From: Blastopirellula sp. J2-11
GTDB lineage: Bacteria; Planctomycetota; Planctomycetia; Pirellulales; Pirellulaceae
Assembly: GCF_024584705.1 (NCBI RefSeq)
Contig: NZ_CP097384.1
Span: 5,022,001 to 5,086,000, forward strand
DNA: 64,000 nucleotides
Direction: 5' to 3'
Shown here: positions 36,043 to 45,309 of the stretch, piece by piece
How the letters are laid out: each line of letters begins with the position of its first letter
Position numbering within the stretch: position 1 is the stretch's first letter
Made by a program: the position numbers and the translations under genes
Notes under the pieces: model-generated
What the model was told of the DNA's origin: nothing
What the model saw: only the letters and a program-made list of their open reading frames with translations
The model's database searches: none

Positions 36043-38154
36043 TTAATTCGTCGCCGCTTGCCCCACTAGATGCGGCTGGACCCAAGGAAGTTGATCGGCG
36101 TGCTGCTGCAAAATGCGCAGCACTTCGCATATGGTTCCGGGATGCTTATTGAGATGCGTATGCGTTGCAGAAACCATCACTTCGGTATCGACGCCTGGCA
36201 AACGCGCACTGGTTACCGGCACCACGCCATCCGAGGCGCCGTCATGAATGGACCACCAGCCTCGTCCGATGATCGAATGTTCACGCACTTCCGGCGCGAC
36301 GTCCAAGTCATAGATTCCCTTCAAGATCAAACTATCGGGCTCCAACAAGTCAATGCTGGTTGGCGGTCGGCGGCGCAGCTCTTCGCGAAATGCGGCCGGA
36401 TTCGCATTCACTATTTTCTTATGCTCTTCTTCCCGATGCTCTACCCCTTCAATCACCAAGGAGGTCGCTTGCCCCAAACAGCGCCGCGCCCACGAAGAGC
36501 CTTGGTGCGGCGTCGCGATATAGACGACTTCTTTGACGTAAGGGGTCGCCGAAAAGAAAAAGCTTTGCTGCAGCCGGAGGCGCTCCTTTTTTGGCGCGAC
36601 GACTTCTTCGATCGGCACAAAAGCGGCATGTTGCCAGAGCGTATTTCCGCTGTTGGCGGCCAACAGCTTGGCGATCAGGCCCCCCATGCTATGCCCCACC
36701 ACCACCATGTTATCGAGCGCCGGATCGGTCCCGTCCGAATCACTACATTGAACGGCGCAGTCCAACTGACGCCGCAGTACGGCCGCCGATTCTAAGAACG
36801 GTTCGTCGGTCGGATATTGAAACGCCCAAATTTCGTATCGCTTGTGCAGTTCGGGATACGCATAGAATTCATTGGCCATCGCCGCCCAGGTGTACGGCGC
36901 CGAAAGCAAGCCATGCACAAACACGACCGGAATGCGACCCGGCTGATGCGGCTCTAGCATGAACAACCCAGCTGGCGGCGGATCGGATCTGCCATGATGG
37001 GACGAACGCTGCATCTCTTGTTGCGGGTGACTCAAGAGATAAGCGAACAGCGCTGTCCAATCGGCGGCGAGCACCGTTTGGCATTCGCGGAATTCAACAT
37101 CATCATTTTCATCCGGATTGAACAACTGCAGCGAGCCGACCAAACGTTCGACATGCGTTTCGCAATCAGGCGTCGGCGTATCCATCTCGACTTGGCATTC
37201 GTCATCTAGTGGACGAAGCACCGCCGTTGCGTTAAACGGAGTTTTCGACGGCAAGAATTGATCGTCAGGCCGACGATGACGGACAATCACTAACGGCACT
37301 CCCAATCCAGGGCGTTTGTAGTGATGCAGCAGATATTTCGAATGGTAGTCTCCGACCACATTCCACTCGTCAAATTCATCGGCCCGCCAGGTGAACCCGG
37401 CGTATTCGATCTCGAGCACCCGAAAGCCGTAGTCTTCCGGTATTTTGATCCGAATATTCTTTTCAATGCGTCCCGTCACCGCCGCGATATGAATTAGCCG
37501 CGCCAGGCTCGAATGATAAATTTCCCAAGCGCGTCCCGTCTTCTTCGAAATATCATTCTCCGCCGGCGCCGTCTGCAAATAGTCCCACGCTCCTAGTATC
37601 GAGTCGAGATACAAGCTCATCGCATGCTCGTCGATCTTTCGATCGGCGTCGACCGCCATCGCGTAATAGCTTTCGGCCAACAGCAACCGATCGTCGCGCG
37701 GCGGGGTTTTCATTTCGATTTCGTATTCAGCAATCGGCGCAGGCTGGATCACGCCGTCGGGCAACGGCTGCGGCATGACCGGTTCGCCCCACTGGGGATT
37801 GCTGGGAAGCGGAGTCGGCGTCTCTTGATCGATCGGCGGCAGACGCTGCGGCCCCGCATTGAGGTTTGGGTTACGCCAAAATCCGCCGTCGTTGGGCAAA
37901 CGGGGAGGGAGATCGGCAGGCTCGACATCGGGAATGCGCATCGCATTGCCCGGCTCGATCAATTCTAAGGTCGCTGCGCACGGCACGACGCTAAAGCAAG
38001 AGGATCGCGGAGCCGAAGCGGGATCGGGATCGGCCATGATCGGCGGATTCCAGCGACCGCGACTGTGAGAAAGGCAGCCGGTTTGCATGGCGCAGAGCAC
38101 GACGGCAATCGAGGCGATGCTCGTCGCGGCGTTGATCCTCATGATCTGCAGCAT
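36043..38154 (-). CDS. Alpha/beta-hydrolase (lipase-like) lipoprotein
   Basis: This 703-residue protein starts at the ATG at 38154 with a GGAG site. The longer frame back to 38493 overlaps the divergent promoter region and is rejected. A lipoprotein signal ends at AMQTGC (Cys near residue 27). An N-terminal region of about 380 residues, first proline-rich, has no known domain. The C-terminal hydrolase starts PVVFVHGLLSAPYTWAAMA. The nucleophile elbow is GHSMGG (S489). Then come VVYIATPHQGSSWARR, SDGVVPVTSA (acid) and ATHTHLNKHP (histidine). It is predicted to be an envelope-anchored esterase or lipase with an unusually large N-terminal domain. Confidence 0.85.
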   Translation of the reverse strand: MLQIMRINAATSIASIAVVLCAMQTGCLSHSRGRWNPPIMADPDPASAPRSSCFSVVPCAATLELIEPGNAMRIPDVEPADLPPRLPNDGGFWRNPNLNAGPQRLPPIDQETPTPLPSNPQWGEPVMPQPLPDGVIQPAPIAEYEIEMKTPPRDDRLLLAESYYAMAVDADRKIDEHAMSLYLDSILGAWDYLQTAPAENDISKKTGRAWEIYHSSLARLIHIAAVTGRIEKNIRIKIPEDYGFRVLEIEYAGFTWRADEFDEWNVVGDYHSKYLLHHYKRPGLGVPLVIVRHRRPDDQFLPSKTPFNATAVLRPLDDECQVEMDTPTPDCETHVERLVGSLQLFNPDENDDVEFRECQTVLAADWTALFAYLLSHPQQEMQRSSHHGRSDPPPAGLFMLEPHQPGRIPVVFVHGLLSAPYTWAAMANEFYAYPELHKRYEIWAFQYPTDEPFLESAAVLRRQLDCAVQCSDSDGTDPALDNMVVVGHSMGGLIAKLLAANSGNTLWQHAAFVPIEEVVAPKKERLRLQQSFFFSATPYVKEVVYIATPHQGSSWARRCLGQATSLVIEGVEHREEEHKKIVNANPAAFREELRRRPPTSIDLLEPDSLILKGIYDLDVAPEVREHSIIGRGWWSIHDGASDGVVPVTSARLPGVDTEVMVSATHTHLNKHPGTICEVLRILQQHADQLPWVQPHLVGQAATN

Positions 38155-38368
38155 GCTTCCTACTCCGAAAGAATAACCGAGCAACGCTACCTCACCGTTA
38201 AGAGGGACGCAAATTTTCTTCCCTACGATTTCGGAGATCTTTCTACAATCGGCGCCAATCTTACCGACATTACCGGTCATTCCGCTTGGCGCTTCCCTGG
38301 TTGCTTCTCTCGGTAAGGCGCGACAGACTCGTGCAAAGGTGATTTCGTTTCCAGCGAAAGGGACGCAT

Positions 38369-39334
38369 GTGACGGTACGGTGGGGAATATTGGGGTGCGG
38401 CGATGTCGTCCGTAAACGGGTCGCAGCCGCGATCCAAGCGGTCGACGGCTGCGAACTGTTGGCCGCCTGTCGCCGCGACGCCGACTCGCTCAAAACGTTT
38501 TGCGACGAATTTTCGGTTCCGCGCGGATATCCGTCCGCGGATCAATTGCTCGCCGACGAAGAGATCAACGCGGTCTATATCGCAACTCCGGTCCATCTCC
38601 ACTTGCCGCAAACGTTGGCGGCGCTGGCCGCCGGCAAGCATGTGCTGGTCGAGAAGCCGATGGCCCTGACTCCGACCGAGTGCGAGTTGATGATCAACGC
38701 GGCGAAAGAAATCAATCGCACCTTGGGGGTCGCCTATTATCGCCCGTTTTACCCGGCGATCGAGCGCCTGGGCCAATTGATCCAGACCGGACAACTGGGC
38801 AAAGTGCTGGCGGTGCAAATCGCCTGTTCAGCGCCGATTGTCCTGGAGGAAGATGGCTCCCTGCCCTGGCGAGTGAAATCGCAAGAAGGAGGCGGAGGGC
38901 CCGTGATGGATGTCGGCAGCCACCGGATTGACGTCCTGCTGCGGCTCTTTGGAGACGTCATCGACATCCGAGGAATCTGCTCCCGCAAGTCGCCCGACGC
39001 GGTCGAAAATGTGGCGACCTTCGCGCTCCGTTTCGACGACGGGCCCCAAGCCAGCGTCACCTGTCTGTTTGACGCTGTGCATGATCCCGATTCATGGACC
39101 GTTATTGGAACGCAAGGAATCGTCGATGCGACGCCGCTCAACTCGGGCCGGTTGGTGATTCGCACCTGCGACGGTGATCAGGTCGAACATCATCCTCCGC
39201 ACGCGAACTACAACGTGCCGTTGATCGCCGACTTTGTCGCCGCGATTGAGGAAGGTCGTCCTCCGCACGTCAGCGGCGAAGATGGTCTGCGCGTCAACGA
39301 AGTTATCGAGCAAATCTATCGCGACGCGCGGTAG
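38369..39334 (+). CDS. Gfo/Idh/MocA family oxidoreductase
   Basis: This 321-residue protein starts at a GTG at 38369 with AAGGGA 5 bp upstream; an earlier in-frame GTG at 38339 lacks such a site. The N-terminal Rossmann fold begins VRWGILGCGDVVRKRVA. The family motif EKP is present (LVEKPMALTPTECE), as is the GGGPVMDVGSHRIDVL segment with the catalytic-site aspartate and histidine. Members oxidise or reduce sugars, inositols or related alcohols with NAD(P). They are numerous in Planctomycetes and the substrate here is unknown. It is divergent from the lipase-like gene and convergent with the histidine kinase, 5 bp away. Confidence 0.93.
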   Translation: MTVRWGILGCGDVVRKRVAAAIQAVDGCELLAACRRDADSLKTFCDEFSVPRGYPSADQLLADEEINAVYIATPVHLHLPQTLAALAAGKHVLVEKPMALTPTECELMINAAKEINRTLGVAYYRPFYPAIERLGQLIQTGQLGKVLAVQIACSAPIVLEEDGSLPWRVKSQEGGGGPVMDVGSHRIDVLLRLFGDVIDIRGICSRKSPDAVENVATFALRFDDGPQASVTCLFDAVHDPDSWTVIGTQGIVDATPLNSGRLVIRTCDGDQVEHHPPHANYNVPLIADFVAAIEEGRPPHVSGEDGLRVNEVIEQIYRDAR

Positions 39335-39339
39335 CCAAC

Positions 39340-40437
39340 TTAGCGACTCGCTTCAAATCGGAACCGTACGATCGTCCCTTCGCCTGGGACGCTGGACAAT
39401 TGTACGCGGCCCCCCAGTAATTTCGCACGCTCACGCATGCTGACCAGTCCAAACCCTGTGTTGCCGATTGCAGTGGAATCAAAGCCAAGTCCCCAGTCGC
39501 GGACTTCAGCGTCAATTAAGCCATCAACATGACGCAGGCGAACTCGAATCCGTTCCGACTTGCTATGTTTGCTGGCGTTGTAGATCGCTTCTTGCAATAT
39601 GCGGAACAACGCCGTCTCTTCGGTGGAAGTAAGACGTGGAAAGCTCTCGTCGAAATGGAGTGAAACCGGAATATCAAAATAGGCGTGGGCGCTGGCCAAG
39701 AACTCATCGATCGCCGCCGGAACGCCGGCTTCTTCTAATCCCGCTGGCTGCAGTCCCCCGATCAATCGGCGTGCTTCGTCGATCGATTCGCGTAGTAAGC
39801 GTTTGGCCTGCCGCAACTCGTCATTCTCCAAGGCGGACGCCTCGATGTGCATCAACGCTCCGGTCGCCAATTGCACGAAACCATCATGGATTTCACAGGC
39901 GGTCAGTCGTTGCTCGGTTTCCAATTTCCGTACCATTGCACGCAGCGCCTTCGATTCTTCTCCGCTGGACGCGGTCCCCGACAAAGACGCCGGCGAAAGT
40001 CGATGCGCCAAGAATCGCGGCTGGCCTTGTCGGTCGAGAATCGCCTGACCTCGATCGCGCAACAATCGCCAACCGCCATCACGTCGACGAACGCGAAAAA
40101 GCAAGTCGAACGATTGTCGTTTACCGATTGCTTCATCAACCGCCGAAATCGCTCGCACTGCATCTTCGGGATGAACCAACTCGAGCAAGGAGAGATCATG
40201 ATCCAGGAAATCGTCCAACGCGGCGGGCAGCAACGATGATATCGCGCCAAAGAGGCAAATCGCTGTCCAGCGAGTATCGACTTCCGAAATGTAAAGCGAT
40301 TCGCCAGGACTGGCGGCGATCGTTTCCAGAAACGCGTTTATGCCACCGCTTGCATCACCTTCCGGTCGATCCAGTCGTGAGATCAACTCGTTAATTCTCG
40401 TCACTTGGCTATATTGATTGGCGGCGTCCGTCGTCAC
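39340..40437 (-). CDS. PAS-domain sensor histidine kinase (NarL-partner type)
   Basis: This 365-residue soluble kinase starts at a GTG at 40437 with an AGGAG site 9 bp upstream. The upstream extension to 40512 begins with TTG and overlaps the divergent gene. A PAS domain covers about residues 40-150 (LVHPEDAVRAI, RVRRRDGGWRLLRDRG). A HisKA_3-type dimerisation helix has the phospho-histidine in ACEIHDGFVQLATGALMHIE. The ATPase domain has FRILQEAIYNASKHSKS and DWGLGFD, ending GFGLVSMRERAKLLGG. Such kinases usually signal to LuxR/NarL-type response regulators; none is adjacent. Confidence 0.92.
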   Translation of the reverse strand: MTTDAANQYSQVTRINELISRLDRPEGDASGGINAFLETIAASPGESLYISEVDTRWTAICLFGAISSLLPAALDDFLDHDLSLLELVHPEDAVRAISAVDEAIGKRQSFDLLFRVRRRDGGWRLLRDRGQAILDRQGQPRFLAHRLSPASLSGTASSGEESKALRAMVRKLETEQRLTACEIHDGFVQLATGALMHIEASALENDELRQAKRLLRESIDEARRLIGGLQPAGLEEAGVPAAIDEFLASAHAYFDIPVSLHFDESFPRLTSTEETALFRILQEAIYNASKHSKSERIRVRLRHVDGLIDAEVRDWGLGFDSTAIGNTGFGLVSMRERAKLLGGRVQLSSVPGEGTIVRFRFEASR

Positions 40438-40505
40438 AGAGCAAACTCCTCTTGAAAATGGACTGGTCCTACTTACCCAATCGGAATCGAACGAAGGAAA
40501 TGTCG

Positions 40506-40997
40506 ATGGCAACCGATCTATCGCAGCTCATGGATCACCTCAACAGCGGCGATGTGTCGCTTCGTCTCGCTGCTTGTGAAAAATTGGCTCAAATCGGTCC
40601 CGAGTCGCGTAGCGCTGCAGTCCCGCTGTGTCGTTTGTCGGCCGATCCCGATGAGTCGGTTCGAGAAGCGGCCGTGGGCGCGTTGGAAACGCTGGAATCT
40701 CCTTCGCCCGAGGATGCCCCGGCCCTCGCGCAGTTAATGGCTTCATCCGCTGCCGATGTTCGCTTTTGGGCGGCCACACTGTTGGGCCGACTCGGCGAGT
40801 CCGCAGCACAGCATGCGTCGGAACTACTTGCTGCGATTACCAGCGATCCAGCGATCGCAGTCCAACAAAAAGCGGTCTGGGCGATCGATCAGATTGGCGT
40901 GCGAACCGCATCTGCAAAAGCGGCTCTGGAACAAGCGGCGAAGTCGACTGACCCGCGACTGGCTCGCTTGGCGACCAAAGCACTCGCAAATATGTAA
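40506..40997 (+). CDS. HEAT-repeat protein
   Basis: This 163-residue all-helical protein consists of about five HEAT-type repeats (for example LRLAACEKLAQIGPESRSAA, VREAAVGALETLESPSPED, VRFWAATLLGRLGESAAQHA). There is no signal peptide. The ATG at 40506 has a GAAGGA site 7 bp upstream; an ATG at 40500 is too close to it. The start is 68 bp from the divergent start of the PAS kinase, so the two share a promoter region. A scaffold role for the kinase pathway is possible but unproven. Confidence 0.85.
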   Translation: MATDLSQLMDHLNSGDVSLRLAACEKLAQIGPESRSAAVPLCRLSADPDESVREAAVGALETLESPSPEDAPALAQLMASSAADVRFWAATLLGRLGESAAQHASELLAAITSDPAIAVQQKAVWAIDQIGVRTASAKAALEQAAKSTDPRLARLATKALANM

Positions 40998-41131
40998 GCG
41001 ATTGGGTCGAAGGATCAAGACGCATCTTACCGCAGTCTCAATATAGGTTTGGCGAGATTCCATACATATAGGGGGACAGCGATATCGCGTGAAATCCAGC
41101 GATTATCCGAATCTAGCTTGCTACCAATCGA

Positions 41132-42109
41132 CTAATCGGCTTCTTCGACTGCGCTATTTGCGCAATCGGCCGTCACCCGTTCGAACTCGGCTTGATAGTC
41201 AGGGTGATTCGTCCCCAACCATTGATCCCACAGATTGAAATAGAGGCCAAAGTTCGAGCTCACGCAGCGGTGATGCATGTTGTGGTGAACACCGGTGTTA
41301 TGCCAGTTGGAGCAACGCCTTCGCAAAAACCAATGGGGAAATAGCTCAAATCCCAAGTGCCCAAATACATTCATCCCTGTCATGTAAAGCATCCAAAAGA
41401 CGACCGTCAGCGGATGCATCGGCAGGAAAATTGCCACGATTGGTAATACGATCGCTTGGATGAACGCTTCCACTGGATGAAAAGCGAACGCCGCCCAGGG
41501 AGTTGGGTTGTGGCTCAGATGATGAATGCGATGCACCTTGGAATAGAGAAACTTGGTATGCAACAATCGGTGCGTCCAATAGAACCAAGCGTCATGGAGG
41601 AAGATCATCGCAACGACTGAGAACCAAAAGTAATAACTAACGAGCGGATTGCCGCCGTAGTAAAACTGCAATACCCCTGCGACTTTGCCCAGATAGACGA
41701 TGACGCCTACGCCGGCGAAAATCGCCAGCGACGCAATGCTGTAAAAAATCTCCCGGCGAATCTCGGGCATTGCAGCCAGCTTCTGTTGAATCGGCGTCAA
41801 CCAACCTGTTCGCCGTAATAGGACGTAAAACAGCAGAAACGCCCCGCCGGCGGCAACCAGATAACGAATCAAATTGGTTACATAAACCGCCGCAAATACG
41901 ACTGGAGCACGCGCGACAACCTGCGAATTCCACCCGCACAACCAATCGATCGCGACAATCGCCGCTGCTAGTGTCGCCAGACTGATCAACCAAGGAGCGA
42001 CCGTTTTGACGAACGGGACGAAGATCGGCTTATTTCGAGGTTTCGCCCCCTGCTTCTGATTCTCCAGGGCGGCGCTGGCTGGCCCGACATGCTCTGTTAC
42101 GACGCTCAT
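41132..42109 (-). CDS. Sterol desaturase / fatty acid hydroxylase superfamily protein
   Basis: This 325-residue membrane protein starts at the ATG at 42109 with GGGAG upstream. About six membrane helices are visible. The di-iron histidine motifs of the superfamily are complete: HDAWFYWTHRLLH, HRIHHLSH, a third histidine in FAFHPVEAF and HNTGVHHNMHH. Such enzymes use O2 and two irons to hydroxylate or desaturate sterols, hopanoids, carotenoids or fatty acyl chains. The substrate is not evident. Some planctomycetes make sterols or hopanoids, but no lipid gene is adjacent. Confidence 0.92.
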   Translation of the reverse strand: MSVVTEHVGPASAALENQKQGAKPRNKPIFVPFVKTVAPWLISLATLAAAIVAIDWLCGWNSQVVARAPVVFAAVYVTNLIRYLVAAGGAFLLFYVLLRRTGWLTPIQQKLAAMPEIRREIFYSIASLAIFAGVGVIVYLGKVAGVLQFYYGGNPLVSYYFWFSVVAMIFLHDAWFYWTHRLLHTKFLYSKVHRIHHLSHNPTPWAAFAFHPVEAFIQAIVLPIVAIFLPMHPLTVVFWMLYMTGMNVFGHLGFELFPHWFLRRRCSNWHNTGVHHNMHHRCVSSNFGLYFNLWDQWLGTNHPDYQAEFERVTADCANSAVEEAD

Positions 42110-42212
42110 AGCTCCCTCGAAATAGTCGTCAGACGGTGCGATAGATTTGATTCTTAGCGAAAGCTCCCGTTTCGCCAATCGCAATCGACAATCTTACCCA
42201 TACCACTTACTG

Positions 42213-43442
42213 CTACTGCGTATCGTGGCGGCTCGTTTCAGGATCGGAAAAAACAGGCGATAATTCTCGTTGTGCCGCAGACTCGCGATAAAGTCGCCAT
42301 TTTTCAAAAGCAGCGATCCGCTCTTCTTCTGAGGTGAAACCGACTGTCGAATGGAGGTAAAGTGAGATCGGATTGGGGACAAGTCGCGTTAACCCAAATT
42401 CATACGGATCTTGGCCTTCCAAATGTATTGCGGCCAACAGCGCGAAATCACGGACCTGTCGTTGCAGCGGCTTTTCTCCTTTCGACGCGGGAACATTTGC
42501 AAAACCGCCAACACTTTGGTCAGCAGAACTTGAGTCGTTAAACCGGCTTTCTAAATAGGGAAGTTCGCTCCGAGAGCCTAATTTGGCGATCGCCAACATC
42601 CCCAAAGCAATCGGAAGCTTACCGAGGCCAATTTCGGGCATCGTTTCACATTCGGCGATATACTCCTTCGCCAATATCGTTCCGCTGCGAAGATTAACCC
42701 GCATCGCAGTGAAGAGAATCTGCAAGCGCAAGTCGTGCCCCAATTCCGGCCGCTTGACGCTTTGGGCGACCCAGTTGTCAAACAACTGCCTCTCGACGGG
42801 TGACTTGACCGAATCTCGAATCGCCAGCGGAGTCAACTGTTGCACGACTTCCTTGTAAGTTTCACTGCTCACTTGCGAAGATGAATCACAAACGAACAAC
42901 AGCATTGCCACATTCATTGTCGAAGGAACCGTGCGCATTTCCCTATTCTTGCACTGCGCGATTAATTCTGAGGATCGCTGACGAATCGCCTCGTCGATTT
43001 GATCCGGATGACGGCCAATATAGCTCAGCAGGTTCCATTCTTTTTCGGCCATCCGCGCGTAGTTTTTTCGTGCGGATGGGCTCGAATTCGCTATTTGGCA
43101 GTACTCAGGCCAGAAAGGAATCGCCTGGTCATCTCCAGCGAGAAAAGCCGTAATACGATCGCGTTTGTCCTTTTGCAAAATCGCGTCGATCAAGTATTCA
43201 ACCTGCAATTGCACATGCGCGTCATCCGACTCCAGGCCTTGGCGCAGTAAATCGATCGCTTCCATGCCAGTTTCAATCAACTGCCGAGCGGCCTGCTCGC
43301 GAAGTGCGAATTTCTCGTCGCCCAACTGTTGTACAAGCAGTTCTACTTTCGGATTGGTCGGTGTTGCGTCATCGGCACGCACTGGCTCGACACCGCTCAA
43401 GATGATTGGCAACGCAACCCATAGCAAGCAGCGAAAAATCAT
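42213..43442 (-). CDS. Secreted HEAT-like repeat protein, third gene of the DUF1559 operon
   Basis: This 409-residue protein has a signal peptide (1-23, ending VRA). An N-terminal helical repeat follows (EKFALREQAARQLIETGMEA, VQLQVEYLIDAILQKDKR), then a long helical domain without a recognised family. Its ATG overlaps the stop of the lipoprotein gene by four bases (43439-43442), indicating translational coupling. It is thus made together with a DUF1559 prepilin-like protein and a lipoprotein and may work with them at the cell surface. Cellular role unknown. Confidence 0.82.
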   Translation of the reverse strand: MIFRCLLWVALPIILSGVEPVRADDATPTNPKVELLVQQLGDEKFALREQAARQLIETGMEAIDLLRQGLESDDAHVQLQVEYLIDAILQKDKRDRITAFLAGDDQAIPFWPEYCQIANSSPSARKNYARMAEKEWNLLSYIGRHPDQIDEAIRQRSSELIAQCKNREMRTVPSTMNVAMLLFVCDSSSQVSSETYKEVVQQLTPLAIRDSVKSPVERQLFDNWVAQSVKRPELGHDLRLQILFTAMRVNLRSGTILAKEYIAECETMPEIGLGKLPIALGMLAIAKLGSRSELPYLESRFNDSSSADQSVGGFANVPASKGEKPLQRQVRDFALLAAIHLEGQDPYEFGLTRLVPNPISLYLHSTVGFTSEEERIAAFEKWRLYRESAAQRELSPVFSDPETSRHDTQ

Positions 43443-43978
43443 GGGACTTGACCATCGGCAGAAGAAGACGGAATCAAATCGGCATGCAATTGAGTACTGG
43501 GACTGTTTGTATTGGAGCTTGCCTTCGCGACCTTTACATTTTTCAGTTCAATGGGCGGAAGGATGTTCTCTCCCTGCGTGATCGTAATTGTCAACGGCGA
43601 GTTTTCAATTGTGTTATAGACGCCTTGAAGACGATCTGTCGACTTGCTTGGATCGAAGGGCCAACGCATGGTAATCGCATAGGTTCCGATCGGAGCCCCA
43701 TCGTTGGATTCATAAGTCATCACGCGATAGTCGCCGTTCGCATCGACAATCCCCCACGGTTTTGAATTCCGCGAATCAAACGGCGTTTCTAATGGATTCA
43801 AAATGACAAACAAATTGACAGGGGATTCGCCGTTGACCGTAACTTTGCCGCGAGCTGGATGCGTTTCGGTTCGCCAGTCTTGCGACGTATTGCACCCGAT
43901 GAAAAATAACGCCAGCATGACCGGCAGATATCTCCAGGCGGTGAAGGTCACTTGAAAAAATGTCGTTATTTTGGACAT
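43439..43978 (-). CDS. Lipoprotein, second gene of the DUF1559 operon
   Basis: This 179-residue protein has a lipobox (ALFFIGC, Cys near residue 29). A beta-sandwich-like domain follows (ARGKVTVNGESPVNLFVILN and DANGDYRVMTYESNDGAPIG), resembling the small carboxypeptidase-regulatory-like lipoproteins often found behind DUF1559 genes in Planctomycetes. The start codon shares one base with the DUF1559 stop (TGATG) and the stop overlaps the next gene by four bases. It is predicted to be membrane-anchored facing outward. Confidence 0.88.
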   Translation of the reverse strand: MSKITTFFQVTFTAWRYLPVMLALFFIGCNTSQDWRTETHPARGKVTVNGESPVNLFVILNPLETPFDSRNSKPWGIVDANGDYRVMTYESNDGAPIGTYAITMRWPFDPSKSTDRLQGVYNTIENSPLTITITQGENILPPIELKNVKVAKASSNTNSPSTQLHADLIPSSSADGQVP

Positions 43979-44898
43979 CAGAAGTCACCTCCAACCACTT
44001 GACCATCGTTGCAGGCCGAGAGATAGCTGAAGACGTAGATGTCCATACTTTCCGAAAGGAAATGGACCGAACCGTCTCCCATCGTCGTTTGCACGCCGCC
44101 GGTGTGAAACGAATACGGAGTGTAAATGTAGGCGTTGGTAATATTGATCACGCCGCCAACGCCAGCATAGTTGTTCACGTCATATCCGCCCATGTCGACG
44201 CATTGCACCTGCATGTGCTGAGTGCCGGGAGGAGCGATCCAGGGACTGCCGCCGGGCAACGGAAACGGATACTCGACTTTCCTCTTCCCACAGTAGTATT
44301 CGGTTCCACCTGCTTGCTCGTGCATGAGAATCGAGTGAGACAAACCATCAGTGGCGTTACGAAACTGCGAATTCTTGCGGTACGGGAAGAACGTATCCCC
44401 CAACTCCTCAGTGGGATCGTCAATCGACGGCGCATTCGTGCGAAACAGATAGTCGGATGTTTGTAGACCAATGAAATCGCTAGAGAAGATAATTATTCCC
44501 AATGCTTTTCCACCCTCCGGAGAGCTGGGACAAACGTATGCTTTCGGCATTTTCCCCTTCATCGCATCCTTATTGGCGACCGCATCCCAGCTCATCTTGC
44601 TGTCGTACGTATCGGCAAGCGCCGACTGCTCGATATATGGAAGTATCGCAACCAATGGAGGCGCGCTGTTCACGCCGGCCCCCGCACGGGGCAATGCCGA
44701 GAACGCGTCATGGTAGTAGTGAAATCCCAAGGCGATTTGTTTTAGATTGTTCGTGCAATGGATACGCCTGGCCGCTTCGCGGGCCTGTTGTACTGCCGGC
44801 AACAAGAGTCCAACTAAGACGCCGATAATCGCGATCACGACTAGCAGTTCGACCAACGTAAAACCGCGGTTTTTGCGACCGGGCGAATGAATTTCCAT
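43978..44898 (-). CDS. DUF1559 domain protein with prepilin-type N-terminus
   Basis: This 306-residue protein starts at the ATG at 44898 with an AGGGAG site; the upstream frame to 45081 is unrelated. The prepilin cleavage site is [20 protein letters not shown], followed by [20 protein letters not shown] and the DUF1559 domain, ending with a [16 protein letters not shown] segment typical of the C-terminus. It is the first gene of a three-gene overlapping operon with a lipoprotein and a HEAT-like protein, so the unit as a whole may form an envelope assembly. An AraC regulator gene lies upstream and may control it. Confidence 0.95.
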   Translation of the reverse strand: MEIHSPGRKNRGFTLVELLVVIAIIGVLVGLLLPAVQQAREAARRIHCTNNLKQIALGFHYYHDAFSALPRAGAGVNSAPPLVAILPYIEQSALADTYDSKMSWDAVANKDAMKGKMPKAYVCPSSPEGGKALGIIIFSSDFIGLQTSDYLFRTNAPSIDDPTEELGDTFFPYRKNSQFRNATDGLSHSILMHEQAGGTEYYCGKRKVEYPFPLPGGSPWIAPPGTQHMQVQCVDMGGYDVNNYAGVGGVINITNAYIYTPYSFHTGGVQTTMGDGSVHFLSESMDIYVFSYLSACNDGQVVGGDF

Positions 44899-45309
44899 CG
44901 ACACTCCCTTCACTTCCAACTTTGAATATGGATGAAACCAGCTCACGGACCACGTCAATGAGACGAACGAAGTGGTGACAACCGGCGATAAAAAATGCTT
45001 GGGGACCGGCTGTGGAAGAAAGAAACAGCATGTCCTATTCCGGGCATCCGCGTCGCCCACGTATTTTGTCCGCTCCGCCACAACTGCAGCGCCGGTGAAT
45101 CGCCTTATTTAGTTGGTGGTAGTGGACTTATGTCTCAACAGATCGCGCTGCGTCACCGATAGAAATTGCCCGCGAAAAATTGCCGACTACCCGCCGTAAG
45201 TGGATGATGTTTGCGCTACGGCATCGTCGCTTGGTCAGTTTGGCGAGAATGAGGCGGTTTCGTGCGTAATCCGTGAGCAAATTTGCCAAGAATTTAAGCG
45301 AATCCTCTT
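44899..45309. other. Intergenic region between AraC regulator and DUF1559 operon
   Basis: About 410 bp without a supported gene. It should hold the operon promoter and possibly AraC-protein sites, but I could not identify a convincing -35/-10 pair or paired direct repeats by eye. Confidence 0.4.

Noticed and set aside
36043-38493. Longer version of the lipase-like gene starting at 38493
   Set aside because: The extra 113 residues overlap the divergent oxidoreductase start; the ATG at 38154 has a Shine-Dalgarno and begins a lipoprotein signal.
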